Positions 51,242-59,767 of a stretch of 64,000 nucleotides of DNA are shown piece by piece. The notes beneath the pieces were generated by a model. The model was not told where the DNA came from. It searched no databases and saw only the letters and a program-made list of their open reading frames with translations. This stretch comes from Pseudomonas akapageensis. GTDB taxonomy: Bacteria; Pseudomonadota; Gammaproteobacteria; Pseudomonadales; Pseudomonadaceae. The position numbers were made by a program, and so were the translations under genes. The stretch's first letter is position 1, and each line of letters begins with the position of its first letter. The DNA lies in contig NZ_VXCP01000009.1 of NCBI RefSeq assembly GCF_011355085.1, positions 81,128 to 145,127 on the forward strand. The letters run 5' to 3'.

Positions 51242-51551
51242 GCCGAACACCGGATCAGATCTATGGAGTAGGCAATCCAAGTTCATGGGCTTCATGGCTG
51301 ACGCTCATCTTGTTGCCCGTGAGAACGGGAGGGTGGCCCAGCAGGCGTGCAGCGGCATCCAGGCTGTCATCCGCGGGGCGATCCCAAGGTATTCGATCTG
51401 CTACCAAATCCTTCGAAAAACAGTTACTAACATTAGCTAGTTGAAACTTATGCATAAATGTTTGACTAACAGTTAGCAACGCCCCGGATTCCATGAGTAA
51501 CTCGAGAGGTCTGTAGGGATATCAAATGTTTATATTGCAGAAGGAGACGCC

Positions 51552-52061
51552 ATGAACATAAGGCAAGAAACATCGCACGACGTGGAAGCCATCGAAACGC
51601 TGACATACCAGGCCTTTGACAACCATCCCCACCACGCTCCCGGCGCGCTTCCCACGGAACACCTGATCATCAATCGACTTCGTAAACGCGGTGCGTTGAC
51701 ACTTTCTCTGGTGGCGGAAGATGAGAGCGGGATTATCGGTCAGATTACGTTTTCGCCCGTCACCATTGACGGTCAGACCGGTGGCTGGTTTGGCCTGGGC
51801 CCGGTATCGGTGAAGCCTGAGCGTCAGGGCGAGGGTATCGGTGGGCGTCTGATCAACGAGGGCCTGGCCAGGTTGAGCCTGCAGGGTGCGCAAGGCGTCG
51901 TACTGCTGGGGGAGCCGGAGTATTACGGGCGCTTTGGGTTCAAGGTGCACTCTGGCCTCGTATACCCCGGGGCACCCGCTAAGTACTTTCTCGTTCTGCC
52001 CCTTCAAGCGGAGGGTGCCGTACCCGTTGGTGAGGTTGCCTACGATCCTGCCTTTGGATGA
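51552..52061 (+). CDS. GNAT family N-acetyltransferase (YhbS-like)
   Basis: A 169-residue protein: MNIRQETSHDVEAIETLTYQAF start, GPVSVKPERQGEGIGGRLINEGL acetyl-CoA loop, VVLLGEPEYYGRFGFKV, and a C-terminal strand ending GEVAYDPAFG, the YhbS-type pattern. AAGGAG lies 7 nt before the ATG. Convergent with the EamA transporter, 24 nt apart. Acceptor unknown. Confidence 0.85.
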   Translation: MNIRQETSHDVEAIETLTYQAFDNHPHHAPGALPTEHLIINRLRKRGALTLSLVAEDESGIIGQITFSPVTIDGQTGGWFGLGPVSVKPERQGEGIGGRLINEGLARLSLQGAQGVVLLGEPEYYGRFGFKVHSGLVYPGAPAKYFLVLPLQAEGAVPVGEVAYDPAFG

Positions 52062-52085
52062 AAGGCAGGATGCAGGTTGGTTGAT

Positions 52086-53045
52086 TCAGGCCAGCGCGTC
52101 CGTCTTGGACGGCTGCGCGTCGGTCTTCGCCGGGCCCGGCTTCAATCGCGTTACCCCGAACAGCACCAGGGCGAGGCCGGCGATCTGGTAGATCGAGATC
52201 GCCTCGCTGAGCAGTGCCCATGAGCCCAGAACCGTCAGCACCGGCCCCAGGTTACCGACGGCCGCCGTCTGTGTGGCCCCCATGCGCTGGATGGCCAGGG
52301 ACACCCAGTAGATCGGCAGCACGGTGGAAAACACCGCCATCAACCCGGCATTGAACCATACCGCCGCCGGCAACTGGCTCAGTGGCGAGGTGCCGCTCAC
52401 CATCAGGTAATGAGCCAGCACCACGATCGACGAGGCGGTGCCTGCCAGGCCGGCCAGGCGCATGGAACTCATGCGCTTGAGCATGACGCCGGTGCCCGAG
52501 TAGTACAGGGCATAGGTCACGGCGCTGGCCAATACCCAGAGCGATCCGATGATCACCTGGTTGCCCATGCCCGAGACATGCACGTCGTGGACGAAGGCGA
52601 TACCCAGGCCGAAGTAGCAGATGCCCATGGCCGCCAGGGTGCGCAGTGTCGGCCGTTCACGCTGGGCGATGGCCTGGAAGATCAGCACCAGGGTCGGGTA
52701 GATAAACAGGATCAGTCGCTCCAGCCCGGCGCTGATGTACTGCAGGCCATAGAAGTCGAACAGGCTGGCCAGGTAGTAGCCGAACAGCCCGAGCAGCAGC
52801 ACGCGCATCAGGTTGCCCGGACTCAGTGGTGCGTTGGCATGGCGACGGCTGAACCATACCAGCCAGACGAACAGCGGCAACGACAGCCCCATGCGCATGG
52901 CCAAGAGGGTGATTGCATCCACTGGACCGGCGGCATAGGAGAGTTTGACGAAGATCGCCTTGAAGCTGAACCCCAGGGCCGCCAGCACCGCGAACAGGCT
53001 GCCGTTCTGAATATAACGCTGGGTAAGTGCGCGCAAAGGTTTCAT
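52086..53045 (-). CDS. EamA/DMT family transporter
   Basis: A 319-residue protein with ten hydrophobic helices in two EamA repeats (about 15-145 and 165-295). Typical words are FSFKAIFVKLSYAAGPVDAITLLAMRM and AIQRMGATQTAAVGNLGPVLTVLGSWALLSE. Usually a metabolite or amino-acid exporter. ATG 53045 is chosen by family length; no good ribosome site is seen for it or for the longer frame. Divergent from a LysR gene with a palindrome between them. Confidence 0.83.
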   Translation of the reverse strand: MKPLRALTQRYIQNGSLFAVLAALGFSFKAIFVKLSYAAGPVDAITLLAMRMGLSLPLFVWLVWFSRRHANAPLSPGNLMRVLLLGLFGYYLASLFDFYGLQYISAGLERLILFIYPTLVLIFQAIAQRERPTLRTLAAMGICYFGLGIAFVHDVHVSGMGNQVIIGSLWVLASAVTYALYYSGTGVMLKRMSSMRLAGLAGTASSIVVLAHYLMVSGTSPLSQLPAAVWFNAGLMAVFSTVLPIYWVSLAIQRMGATQTAAVGNLGPVLTVLGSWALLSEAISIYQIAGLALVLFGVTRLKPGPAKTDAQPSKTDALA

Positions 53046-53075
53046 GGAGGTACGCAGAGGAGTGGGTAAGGCTTT

Positions 53076-53089
53076 ATTCTGAACAGAAT
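53076..53089. promoter_or_regulatory. Palindrome ATTCTG-AA-CAGAAT between EamA and LysR genes
   Basis: A perfect 14-bp dyad, 31 nt before the EamA start. A related TTCTGAA half-site follows nearer the LysR gene (about 53129). Expected binding site of the divergent LysR protein. Confidence 0.55.
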
Positions 53090-53148
53090 GGTCATTGGCT
53101 AGATATTGCTTTTTAGAGAAGATGGCGTTCTGAATTGGAGAAACCCCC

Positions 53149-54039
53149 ATGCACTTCGACCTTCAGGACCTTCGCCTGCTCGCCGCTATCGCCACCACCG
53201 GCAGCCTCAGCAAGGCAGCAGCGACCTTCCCGGTGGCCGTTTCCGCCGCCAGCACCCGTTTGCGTCTATTCGAGGAGCGCAGCGGCATGACCCTGTTCGT
53301 TCGCAAGTCCGACGGCATGCAACTGACGCCCGCAGGACTCCTGGTCCTGGAAGCCGCCCGTAGTGTGCTCGGTGAAGCCCAGAAGCTGCAGGACACCCTG
53401 AAGGAGCTGGCCGGGCAACGACGCATTACCCTGCACCTGGCTGCTTCCACCGTGACCAACAGCACCTTGTTGCCAGCGGTGCTCGGGCCGTTTCTCTCCG
53501 ACTACCCCGAGGTCGACCTGCAATTGGTGGAACACAGGAGCGTCGATGTCCTGCGGGTGGTTCAGGCCGGAGAGTGCGAGATTGGCGTATACGATGGCAA
53601 CCTCATCAACGAGGGGGTGGTGTCCTTGCCGTTTCGCACCGAACGCCTGGTACTGCTGGTACCGGCCGACCACCCCCTGGCCGGGCGCGAGCAACTGCGC
53701 CTGCGCGATGCGCTCAGTTACGCGTTCGTCTGCCTGCCGGCAGAGCGTGCCATGCAACGTTTCGTCGAAGAACTGGCAATCAACCTGGCCATGCCCCTCA
53801 AGATCCGCGTCCGCGCCCCCAGCTTCGAGGCGATCGCCCAACTGGTGGCCCAGCATGCCGGTATTTCCATGCTTCCCGAAACCACGGCCCGGCGGGTGGA
53901 GCAGGAGCTGCCCGTGCGCTGGGTAGCGCTGGAGGAGCGCTGGGCGACGCTGGAGATGCGCGTGTGCTTTCGCGGGTGGGAGGCACTGAGCTCACATGGG
54001 CGGCAGTTGGTGAGCTTTTTGACGGGGCAGTCGTATTGA
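53149..54039 (+). CDS. LysR-type regulator divergent to the EamA transporter
   Basis: A 296-residue LTTR: HTH in LQDLRLLAAIATTGSLSKAAATFPVAVSAASTRLRLFEERSG (1-60), effector domain from about 90 with LVPADHPLAGREQLRLRDAL and AQHAGISMLPETTARR. GGAG lies 8 nt before the ATG. It probably controls the divergent exporter gene, a common LysR-exporter pairing. Confidence 0.87.
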   Translation: MHFDLQDLRLLAAIATTGSLSKAAATFPVAVSAASTRLRLFEERSGMTLFVRKSDGMQLTPAGLLVLEAARSVLGEAQKLQDTLKELAGQRRITLHLAASTVTNSTLLPAVLGPFLSDYPEVDLQLVEHRSVDVLRVVQAGECEIGVYDGNLINEGVVSLPFRTERLVLLVPADHPLAGREQLRLRDALSYAFVCLPAERAMQRFVEELAINLAMPLKIRVRAPSFEAIAQLVAQHAGISMLPETTARRVEQELPVRWVALEERWATLEMRVCFRGWEALSSHGRQLVSFLTGQSY

Positions 54040-54103
54040 CTGGATTGGGTCCGCTGCCGACCCAACACGGACGTTCGCGGATCCGCGGCTGGCACGACCC
54101 CCT

Positions 54104-54211
54104 GTAGCCGCTGCCGCCAGGCTGCGCTGGAGTCCCGCAGGGGCTCCTCCGGCGGACTCGAGATCTTGCGCCCGCTAACGCGCGCGAGCGCAGCCTGGCG
54201 GCAGCGGCTAC
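54104..54211. repeat. Inverted repeat element with GTAGCCGCTGCCGC arms, copy 2
   Basis: GTAGCCGCTGCCGCCAGGCT continues GCGCTGGAGTCCCGCAGGGGCTCC (54104-54147). The inverted GCGAGCGCAGCCTGGCGGCA continues GCGGCTAC (54184-54211). Compared with copy 1 at 9405 the two halves are swapped, and the 44-nt half is identical in both. Confidence 0.8.
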
Positions 54212-54258
54212 GCCGACCGTGTTGCCGGCCCGTTCAATGGTTGCTTCTGGCCGATTGC

Positions 54259-55275
54259 TCAGAGATGATCCGCATCAATCACCGCCTTCGCAAACGCCTG
54301 CGGATCTTCCTGCGGCAGGTTGTGACCGATACCGCCACTGATCAGCCGGAACTCGTATTTACCGGTGAAGCGCTTGGCGTAATCCTCGGGGGCAGGGTGC
54401 GGCGCGCCGTTGGCGTCGCCTTCCAGGGTGATGGTCGGCACGCTGATGGCAGGCGCCGTGGCCAGCCTCTGCTCCAGCGCTTCATAGCGGCTCTCGCCCT
54501 GAACCAGGCCCAGGCGCCAGCGGTAGTTGAAAATGGTGATGTCGACATGGTCGGGGTTTTCCAGCGCCTTGGCGCTGCGGTCGAAAGTGGCGTCATCAAA
54601 CGCCCATTTCGGCGAAGCCAGTTGCCAGATCAACTTGGCAAAGTCATGGGTGTTTTTCTCGTAACCGGCGCGACCGCGGTCAGTGGCGAAGTAAAACTGG
54701 TACCACCATTGCAACTCAGCCTTGGGCGGCAGCGGATTCTTGCCGGCCGCCTGATTGCCGATCAGATAGCCGCTGACCGAGACCAGTGCCTTGACCCTTT
54801 CAGGCCATAGCGCCGAAACGATGTCGGCCGAACGCGCACCCCAATCGTAGCCACCGAGCACGGCTTGCTTGATCTTCAGCGCATCCATGAAGTCGATGAC
54901 GTCACTTGCCAGCGCGGCCGGCTGGCCATTGCGCAGGGTTTTCTCGGACAGAAAATGCGTGTCGCCATAGCCACGCGCATAGGGCATCAGCACCCGATAA
55001 CCCTTTGTCGCCAGCAAGGACGCGACTTCGTCATAGCTGTGAATGTCATAGGGCCAGCCATGCAGAAGAATTACTACCGGCCCATCGGCCGGGCCTGCTT
55101 CGGCGTAGGCCACGTCCAGTAGGCCTGCGTTGACATGCTTGAGCGGGCCGAATGGTTGAGCTACCTCGGTGCTGTTCGTGGCCGGCTGCGCGGCTGTGGT
55201 CGTCTGCGCCTGAGCCGCGCCGAGGGCGCCGAACAGGGTCAACGCAAGGATCGAAGTGCCGAGTGCCATCTTCAT
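54259..55275 (-). CDS. Periplasmic epoxide-hydrolase-like alpha/beta hydrolase
   Basis: A 338-residue protein with a Sec signal peptide (cleavage near AQA-QT). HGWP oxyanion motif (72-75), aspartate nucleophile in GGYDWGAR (D144), lid region with WWYQFYFATDRGR, and final His in GGIGHNLPQEDP. An Asp nucleophile places it with epoxide hydrolases and dehalogenases rather than esterases. Periplasmic export is shared with Cif-like enzymes, but the sequence alone does not prove that. GGAG lies 8 nt before ATG 55275. Divergent from the DUF1254 gene. Confidence 0.8.
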   Translation of the reverse strand: MKMALGTSILALTLFGALGAAQAQTTTAAQPATNSTEVAQPFGPLKHVNAGLLDVAYAEAGPADGPVVILLHGWPYDIHSYDEVASLLATKGYRVLMPYARGYGDTHFLSEKTLRNGQPAALASDVIDFMDALKIKQAVLGGYDWGARSADIVSALWPERVKALVSVSGYLIGNQAAGKNPLPPKAELQWWYQFYFATDRGRAGYEKNTHDFAKLIWQLASPKWAFDDATFDRSAKALENPDHVDITIFNYRWRLGLVQGESRYEALEQRLATAPAISVPTITLEGDANGAPHPAPEDYAKRFTGKYEFRLISGGIGHNLPQEDPQAFAKAVIDADHL

Positions 55276-55395
55276 GGTGAAGTCTCCATTGCAAGCCATT
55301 GGTCAGAGGTTGTTGGTCCCCTGCAAACCTTGATTGCATTTGAACGCGGCGATGTATCGGGACTGTGTCGAATCGCAGGTCTGATTAAAGCCCAA

Positions 55396-55430
55396 TGTAT
55401 CGATGTGTCGTGCAAATACACTGCGATACA
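55396..55430. promoter_or_regulatory. 35-bp dyad in the hydrolase / DUF1254 divergent region
   Basis: TGTATCGATGTGT, 9 nt, ACACTGCGATACA: 11 of 13 symmetric pairs. A third TGTATCG half-site lies at 55353-55359. Placed 62 nt before the DUF1254 start. It suits a TetR- or AraC-type dimer; no regulator gene adjoins. Confidence 0.55.
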
Positions 55431-55491
55431 CAGGCATCACCTATGCTGATGGCATCAACGCGACGACAACCAACCCGGGAGCGGTGCCTCG

Positions 55492-56970
55492 ATGAAACCT
55501 GACTATTCGCCAAGCCTGAAATGGATCGCTGTCTTCGCCGTTGCCGTAACCCTGATCACAGGCTGCAACAAGAAGGACGACCCGGTAACCCAGGCCGAAA
55601 AGAAAGACGTAGCCCAGGGCATCCCCGCGCCGAGCATTACCGAGACCAAAGCCATTGCCGAGGAGGCCTTCATCTACGGCCTGCCTATTGTGATGAACTA
55701 CGCGGTGATGAATGAGTTCGCCGTGGACACCAAGTCCAGCCAGTACAAGGCGCCGTTCAACCAGATCAGCAACCAGCACCACGTCGCGACCTATGAAGAC
55801 ACGGCGGTGGTCACGCCCAACAGCGACACACCTTATTCGTTGCTCTGGCTGGACCTGCGCGCCGAGCCCATGGTGATCTCGGTGCCGGCCGTGGAAAAGA
55901 AGCGCTACTACTCGGTGCAGCTGATCGACGGTAATACCTACAACTATGGCTATATCGGCAGCCGCGCCACGGGCAGCGAGCCGGGCGATTACCTGGTAGC
56001 CGGCCCCGACTGGACAGGCCAGACGCCTGCGGGGATCAAGAAGGTGTTCACCTCCACGACACCCTTTTCGCTCACCCTCATCCGCACTCAGCTGTTCAAC
56101 GACAAGGACATGCCTAACGTGGAGAAGGTGCAGGCGGGCTACAAGGCGCAACCCCTTTCCGCTTTCCTCAAACAAGCTGCGCCGCCGGCCACCGCGGCGC
56201 TCGAATTCCTTCCGGCCAGCACCGCCGGGATCAAGGCGAACTTCTACGAGTACTTGAACGCCGCCCTGCAATTTGTTCCGCCGACACCGGAAGACAAGGA
56301 TATCCGGGCCCGGCTTGCCACTATCGGCATCGGGCCAGGCAAGACCTTCGAGTTCAAGGATCTCTCCGCCGAACACAAGGCTGCCGTCCTGCTGGGCATG
56401 AAGGAGGGCGATGACAAGGTGGAGAAGTGGCTGTCCAGCGGCACGAAAAACGTCAATGGCTGGAGCATCGGTTCGGTGTTCGGCGACCGGGCATTCTTCA
56501 ATGGTGATTGGCTCAAGCGCGCTGGTGCGGCCAAGGGCGGCCTGTTTGGCAATGATGCCGCCGAAGCCGTGTACCCCTATACCCGCACCGACCCGACGGG
56601 CGAGCCCCTCGATGCCAGCAAGCACAACTACACGATCACGTTCCCCGCGGGGCAACTGCCGCCGGTCAATGCCTTCTGGTCGGTGACGATGTATGACAGC
56701 ACGAGCCAACTATTGGTCAAGAACCCGATCAATCGCTATCTGATCAACTCACCGATGCTGCCCGGCATGAAGAAAAACAAGGATGGATCGCTGACCCTCT
56801 ACATCCAGAAGGACTCGCCCGGCAAGGCAAAGGAAGCCAACTGGTTGCCCGCGCCGAACGGCACAATCTACCTGGTGATGCGCTTGTACTGGCCCAAGGA
56901 CACGCCACCTTCGATCCTGCCACCCGGCAGCGGAACCTGGCAGCCGCCGGCTGTCGTGGTGGCGAAGTAA
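55492..56970 (+). CDS. DUF1254/DUF1214 domain lipoprotein
   Basis: A 492-residue exported protein with lipobox VTLITGC (lipid Cys at about 25). DUF1254 (about 60-190: EAFIYGLPIVMNYAVMN, VVTPNSDTPYSLLWLDL, YYSVQLIDGNTYNYGYIG) is followed by DUF1214 near the C-terminus (NYTITFPAGQLPPVNAFWSVTMYD, then LTLYIQKDSPG). These proteins are common and envelope-located, with no settled biochemical role. Divergent from the periplasmic hydrolase gene, suggesting shared control. Confidence 0.88.
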   Translation: MKPDYSPSLKWIAVFAVAVTLITGCNKKDDPVTQAEKKDVAQGIPAPSITETKAIAEEAFIYGLPIVMNYAVMNEFAVDTKSSQYKAPFNQISNQHHVATYEDTAVVTPNSDTPYSLLWLDLRAEPMVISVPAVEKKRYYSVQLIDGNTYNYGYIGSRATGSEPGDYLVAGPDWTGQTPAGIKKVFTSTTPFSLTLIRTQLFNDKDMPNVEKVQAGYKAQPLSAFLKQAAPPATAALEFLPASTAGIKANFYEYLNAALQFVPPTPEDKDIRARLATIGIGPGKTFEFKDLSAEHKAAVLLGMKEGDDKVEKWLSSGTKNVNGWSIGSVFGDRAFFNGDWLKRAGAAKGGLFGNDAAEAVYPYTRTDPTGEPLDASKHNYTITFPAGQLPPVNAFWSVTMYDSTSQLLVKNPINRYLINSPMLPGMKKNKDGSLTLYIQKDSPGKAKEANWLPAPNGTIYLVMRLYWPKDTPPSILPPGSGTWQPPAVVVAK

Positions 56971-57359
56971 CTGCGGCAGAGCGGAATTATTGGTGGAAGG
57001 TATGTCCCAGTGCGTTCTGGGCGGGAATTGTAGGTAGTTTCTGAAGTTGCGCCGGAAATTTCCTAAGTGCACTTTAGGGGGTGGAATAGCTTCTTGAAGT
57101 CATTCAGTATCGTCTTGGGCGAGAAATTGGAGCTTGCATTGTAAGTTGTATTTCCAGTTTGTCATTTTAAATAATTAATGGTTGTGGTGGGCATGTTCTC
57201 TATTGCTTATCTGCAGTCGTGAACTATTAATTTGCCTTGAATTCGTAATTATTGTTTTGAAGAAGTCAGCACACTACTGACTGTGCGTTCCTTGCTGCCT
57301 CAAATAATACCTATTGGATAACTCGATCTTGCACATCCCGTGGCCACGGAGGCCTGACC
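56971..57359. other. AT-rich intergenic region ahead of the VgrG island
   Basis: 389 bp without a gene, visibly richer in A/T than both neighbours, with runs such as TTTAAATAATTAATGG and ATTAATTTG. I see no sigma-54 -24/-12 pair. It is the probable promoter region of vgrG and marks the left border of the island. Confidence 0.55.
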
Positions 57360-59744
57360 ATGCCCCAAACCTTGCTCACCTTCTTCGACCACAGCCGCCA
57401 TAAACTCCAGATAGGAGATATCAAGGCACCGCTCGACGTCCTGGCGTTCGAGGGCAAGGAACGCCTGAGCCAGCCGTTCAAATACTCCATTGAATTCACC
57501 TGCGCCGAACAGGACCTCGCGGCCGACCAACTGCTCGGCCGCGACGGCCGCTTCAGTCTGCACGCCCCGCCGCGCAAGCAGCCATTCTCCTTCGGCCTGC
57601 CGGTACCCGAAATCAAGCCGCTGCGCACCTTCTACGGGGTGATCACCGGCTTCCAGCGCCTGTCCGCCTCCCGGGACGAGGCCCGCTATGAGGTCACTCT
57701 GCAGCCGCGCCTGGCGTTGCTCGATCGCGGCCAGCAGTACCGTATCTACCAGCACAAATCGGTGCCGGAAATCGTCGAACACATCCTGCGCAGCCGCCAC
57801 GATTTTCGCGGGCAGGATTTTCTGTTCAAGCTCGCGAACGAATACCCCAAACGCGAACAGGTCATGCAATACGGCGAAAGCGACTTCGCCTTCATCGCCC
57901 GCCTGCTGGCCGAAGTCGGCATCTGGTACCGTTTCACCAGCGACGAACGCCTGAAGATCGACGTGGTCGAGTTCCACGACCACCAGCGCCACTACCAGTT
58001 CGACGTGGAGCTGCCGTATCGCCCGCCGGGCGGCATGAGCAGCGACGAGGACGCCGCCTGGAACCTGCAGACCCGCCACCAGGTGGTGGAGCGCAACGTC
58101 AATATCCGCGCCTATCACCACCGCGACTCCAGCGCCTGGCTCGACGATGACATCGAGCGGATCAGCGACCCGAAAAGAATCACCTACGGCGAGGCCTACC
58201 ACTACGGCGAGCCCTACACGGTGCTGGGCGACCGCTACGCCCTGGACGAACGGGACCTGCAATGCGAAAGCGGTAACTTCTACGCGCGCCTGCGCCATGA
58301 GCGCTACCTGAATAAACAGACGCGGCTGAGCGGCATCAGCAGCAGCGCCACCCTGGCGCCCGGCCAGGTGCTGAAGATCAGCGACGGCGCGCCGCAGGCC
58401 TTCGCCCCGGGCGCGGTAATCATCAAGATGACGACAACGGCCGCGCGCGATAGCAGCCTCCTGGTCACCTTCGAGGCCATCCCCTTTGCGGACAGCGTGT
58501 GCTTCCGGCCACGGCTGCTGGCCAAGCCGCAAATCGCCGGCACCGTGCCGGCGCGGGTCACCAACCCGCAGAAAAATGATCTCTATGCCGAGATCGACCC
58601 GGAGGGTCGCTACCGGGTCAACTTCCTCTTCGACCGCGACACCTGGCGGCGCGGCGAAGAAAGCATGTGGCTGCGCCTGGCCCGGCCTTACGCCGGCGAT
58701 ACCTATGGCCTGCACCTGCCGTTGCTCGCCGGCACCGAAGTGGCCGTCGCGTTCGATCACGGTGATGTGGCAAGACCCTATATTGCGTATGCCCTGCATG
58801 ACAGCGAGCACCCCGACCCCGTCACCCTGTTCAATCGCAAGCGCAACGTGCTGCGCACGCCAGCCAATAACAAGTTGCGGATGGAGGACAATCGCGGCGA
58901 AGAGCACATCAAGCTCAGTACCGAGCACGCCGGCAAGAGCCAGCTCAATCTGGGGCATCTGGTGAATGCCCAGAAAAAGAAACGCGGTGAAGGTTTTGAA
59001 CTCCGAACCGATGGCTGGGGGGCGATAAGAGGCGGCAAGGGTCTTTTCATCAGCGCCGAGGAACAAACCAAAGCCCAGGGCCCGGTGCTCGAAATGAACG
59101 CCGCCGTGGATCGTTTGCAACAAGCCGGCGAGCAACTGCAAAAGCTCTCGGTCGATGCTCAGGCCAGTCACGCCACACCTGCAGACGTACAAGCGCAAAT
59201 CAGCCTGCTGCGGCAGGACCTGGAACAACTCAAGTCCTCCGTCCTGCTGCTCAGCGCCCCCCAGGGCATCGCCCTGAGCAGCGGCAAGCACCTGCAATTG
59301 GCGGCGCAACACAACCTGATGTTCAACGCCGGCGGCGAAGCGGACATCAGCGTGGTCAAGCGCCTGTTCATCGGCGTGGGGCAGGGGCTGAGCCTGTTCG
59401 TGCGCAAGCTCGGCCTCAAGCTGATCGTCAACCAGGGCCCGGTAATTGTCCAGGCGCAAAACGACAAGCTGGAACTGCTGGCCCGGCATGGCCTGGACAT
59501 CACCAGCAGCGAAGACGAAATCCGCATCACGGCCAAAAAGAAGATCACCCTCAATGCCGGGGGCAGTTACATCACCCTCGATCCCAACAGAATCGAATCG
59601 GGCACGGCGGGCGACTACTTGGTCAAGTCGGCGCACTTTGCCTATGAGGGCGCCGCTCAACAAACGCTGGCAATGCCATCGCCGCTGCCGCCCTTGAACG
59701 CGCATGAACCCGAATCCCAGGGGCGTACGGAGATCTCTGGCTAA
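57360..59744 (+). CDS. vgrG: Type VI secretion spike protein VgrG (TssI)
   Basis: A 794-residue VgrG. The gp27-like part occupies about 1-380 (LAFEGKERLSQPFKYSIEFTC, YGVITGFQRL, QYGESDFAFIARLLAEVGIWYRF). The gp5-like OB fold is at about 395-470 (GTVPARVTNPQKNDLYAEIDPEGRYRVNFLFD), then the DUF2345 region and a beta-helix needle from about 500 with a helical insertion (575-630). It forms the spike tip that carries effectors. GGAGG lies 7 nt before the ATG. No other T6SS structural genes are present, so this is an orphan vgrG island; the next genes are its cargo and cognate proteins. Confidence 0.93.
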   Translation: MPQTLLTFFDHSRHKLQIGDIKAPLDVLAFEGKERLSQPFKYSIEFTCAEQDLAADQLLGRDGRFSLHAPPRKQPFSFGLPVPEIKPLRTFYGVITGFQRLSASRDEARYEVTLQPRLALLDRGQQYRIYQHKSVPEIVEHILRSRHDFRGQDFLFKLANEYPKREQVMQYGESDFAFIARLLAEVGIWYRFTSDERLKIDVVEFHDHQRHYQFDVELPYRPPGGMSSDEDAAWNLQTRHQVVERNVNIRAYHHRDSSAWLDDDIERISDPKRITYGEAYHYGEPYTVLGDRYALDERDLQCESGNFYARLRHERYLNKQTRLSGISSSATLAPGQVLKISDGAPQAFAPGAVIIKMTTTAARDSSLLVTFEAIPFADSVCFRPRLLAKPQIAGTVPARVTNPQKNDLYAEIDPEGRYRVNFLFDRDTWRRGEESMWLRLARPYAGDTYGLHLPLLAGTEVAVAFDHGDVARPYIAYALHDSEHPDPVTLFNRKRNVLRTPANNKLRMEDNRGEEHIKLSTEHAGKSQLNLGHLVNAQKKKRGEGFELRTDGWGAIRGGKGLFISAEEQTKAQGPVLEMNAAVDRLQQAGEQLQKLSVDAQASHATPADVQAQISLLRQDLEQLKSSVLLLSAPQGIALSSGKHLQLAAQHNLMFNAGGEADISVVKRLFIGVGQGLSLFVRKLGLKLIVNQGPVIVQAQNDKLELLARHGLDITSSEDEIRITAKKKITLNAGGSYITLDPNRIESGTAGDYLVKSAHFAYEGAAQQTLAMPSPLPPLNAHEPESQGRTEISG

Positions 59745-59767
59745 TCCCTTTGCAAGGAGCAAACCCC

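Larger units (their letters stand above)
51082..51551. other. Intergenic region between sulfatase and GNAT genes
   Basis: 470 bp: the sulfatase hairpin, a REP doublet (51165-51241), then sequence that on the minus strand gives an open frame of about 75 codons with no recognised similarity. An AT-rich part (51415-51480) holds GTTACTAAC and CTAACAGTTAG dyads, likely promoter or operator elements of the GNAT gene. Confidence 0.5.

Noticed and set aside
51261..51494. A 77-codon minus-strand frame ending ...LTGNKMSVSHEAHELGLPTP
   Set aside because: It looks protein-like near its end, but no family is recognised, its start has no ribosome site and part covers the AT-rich promoter patch; not supported as a gene.
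57300..59762. An 820-codon open frame antisense to vgrG
   Set aside because: It mirrors the VgrG codons in a GC-rich gene, has biased composition, no family motifs and no ribosome site; VgrG domains on the other strand are unambiguous.
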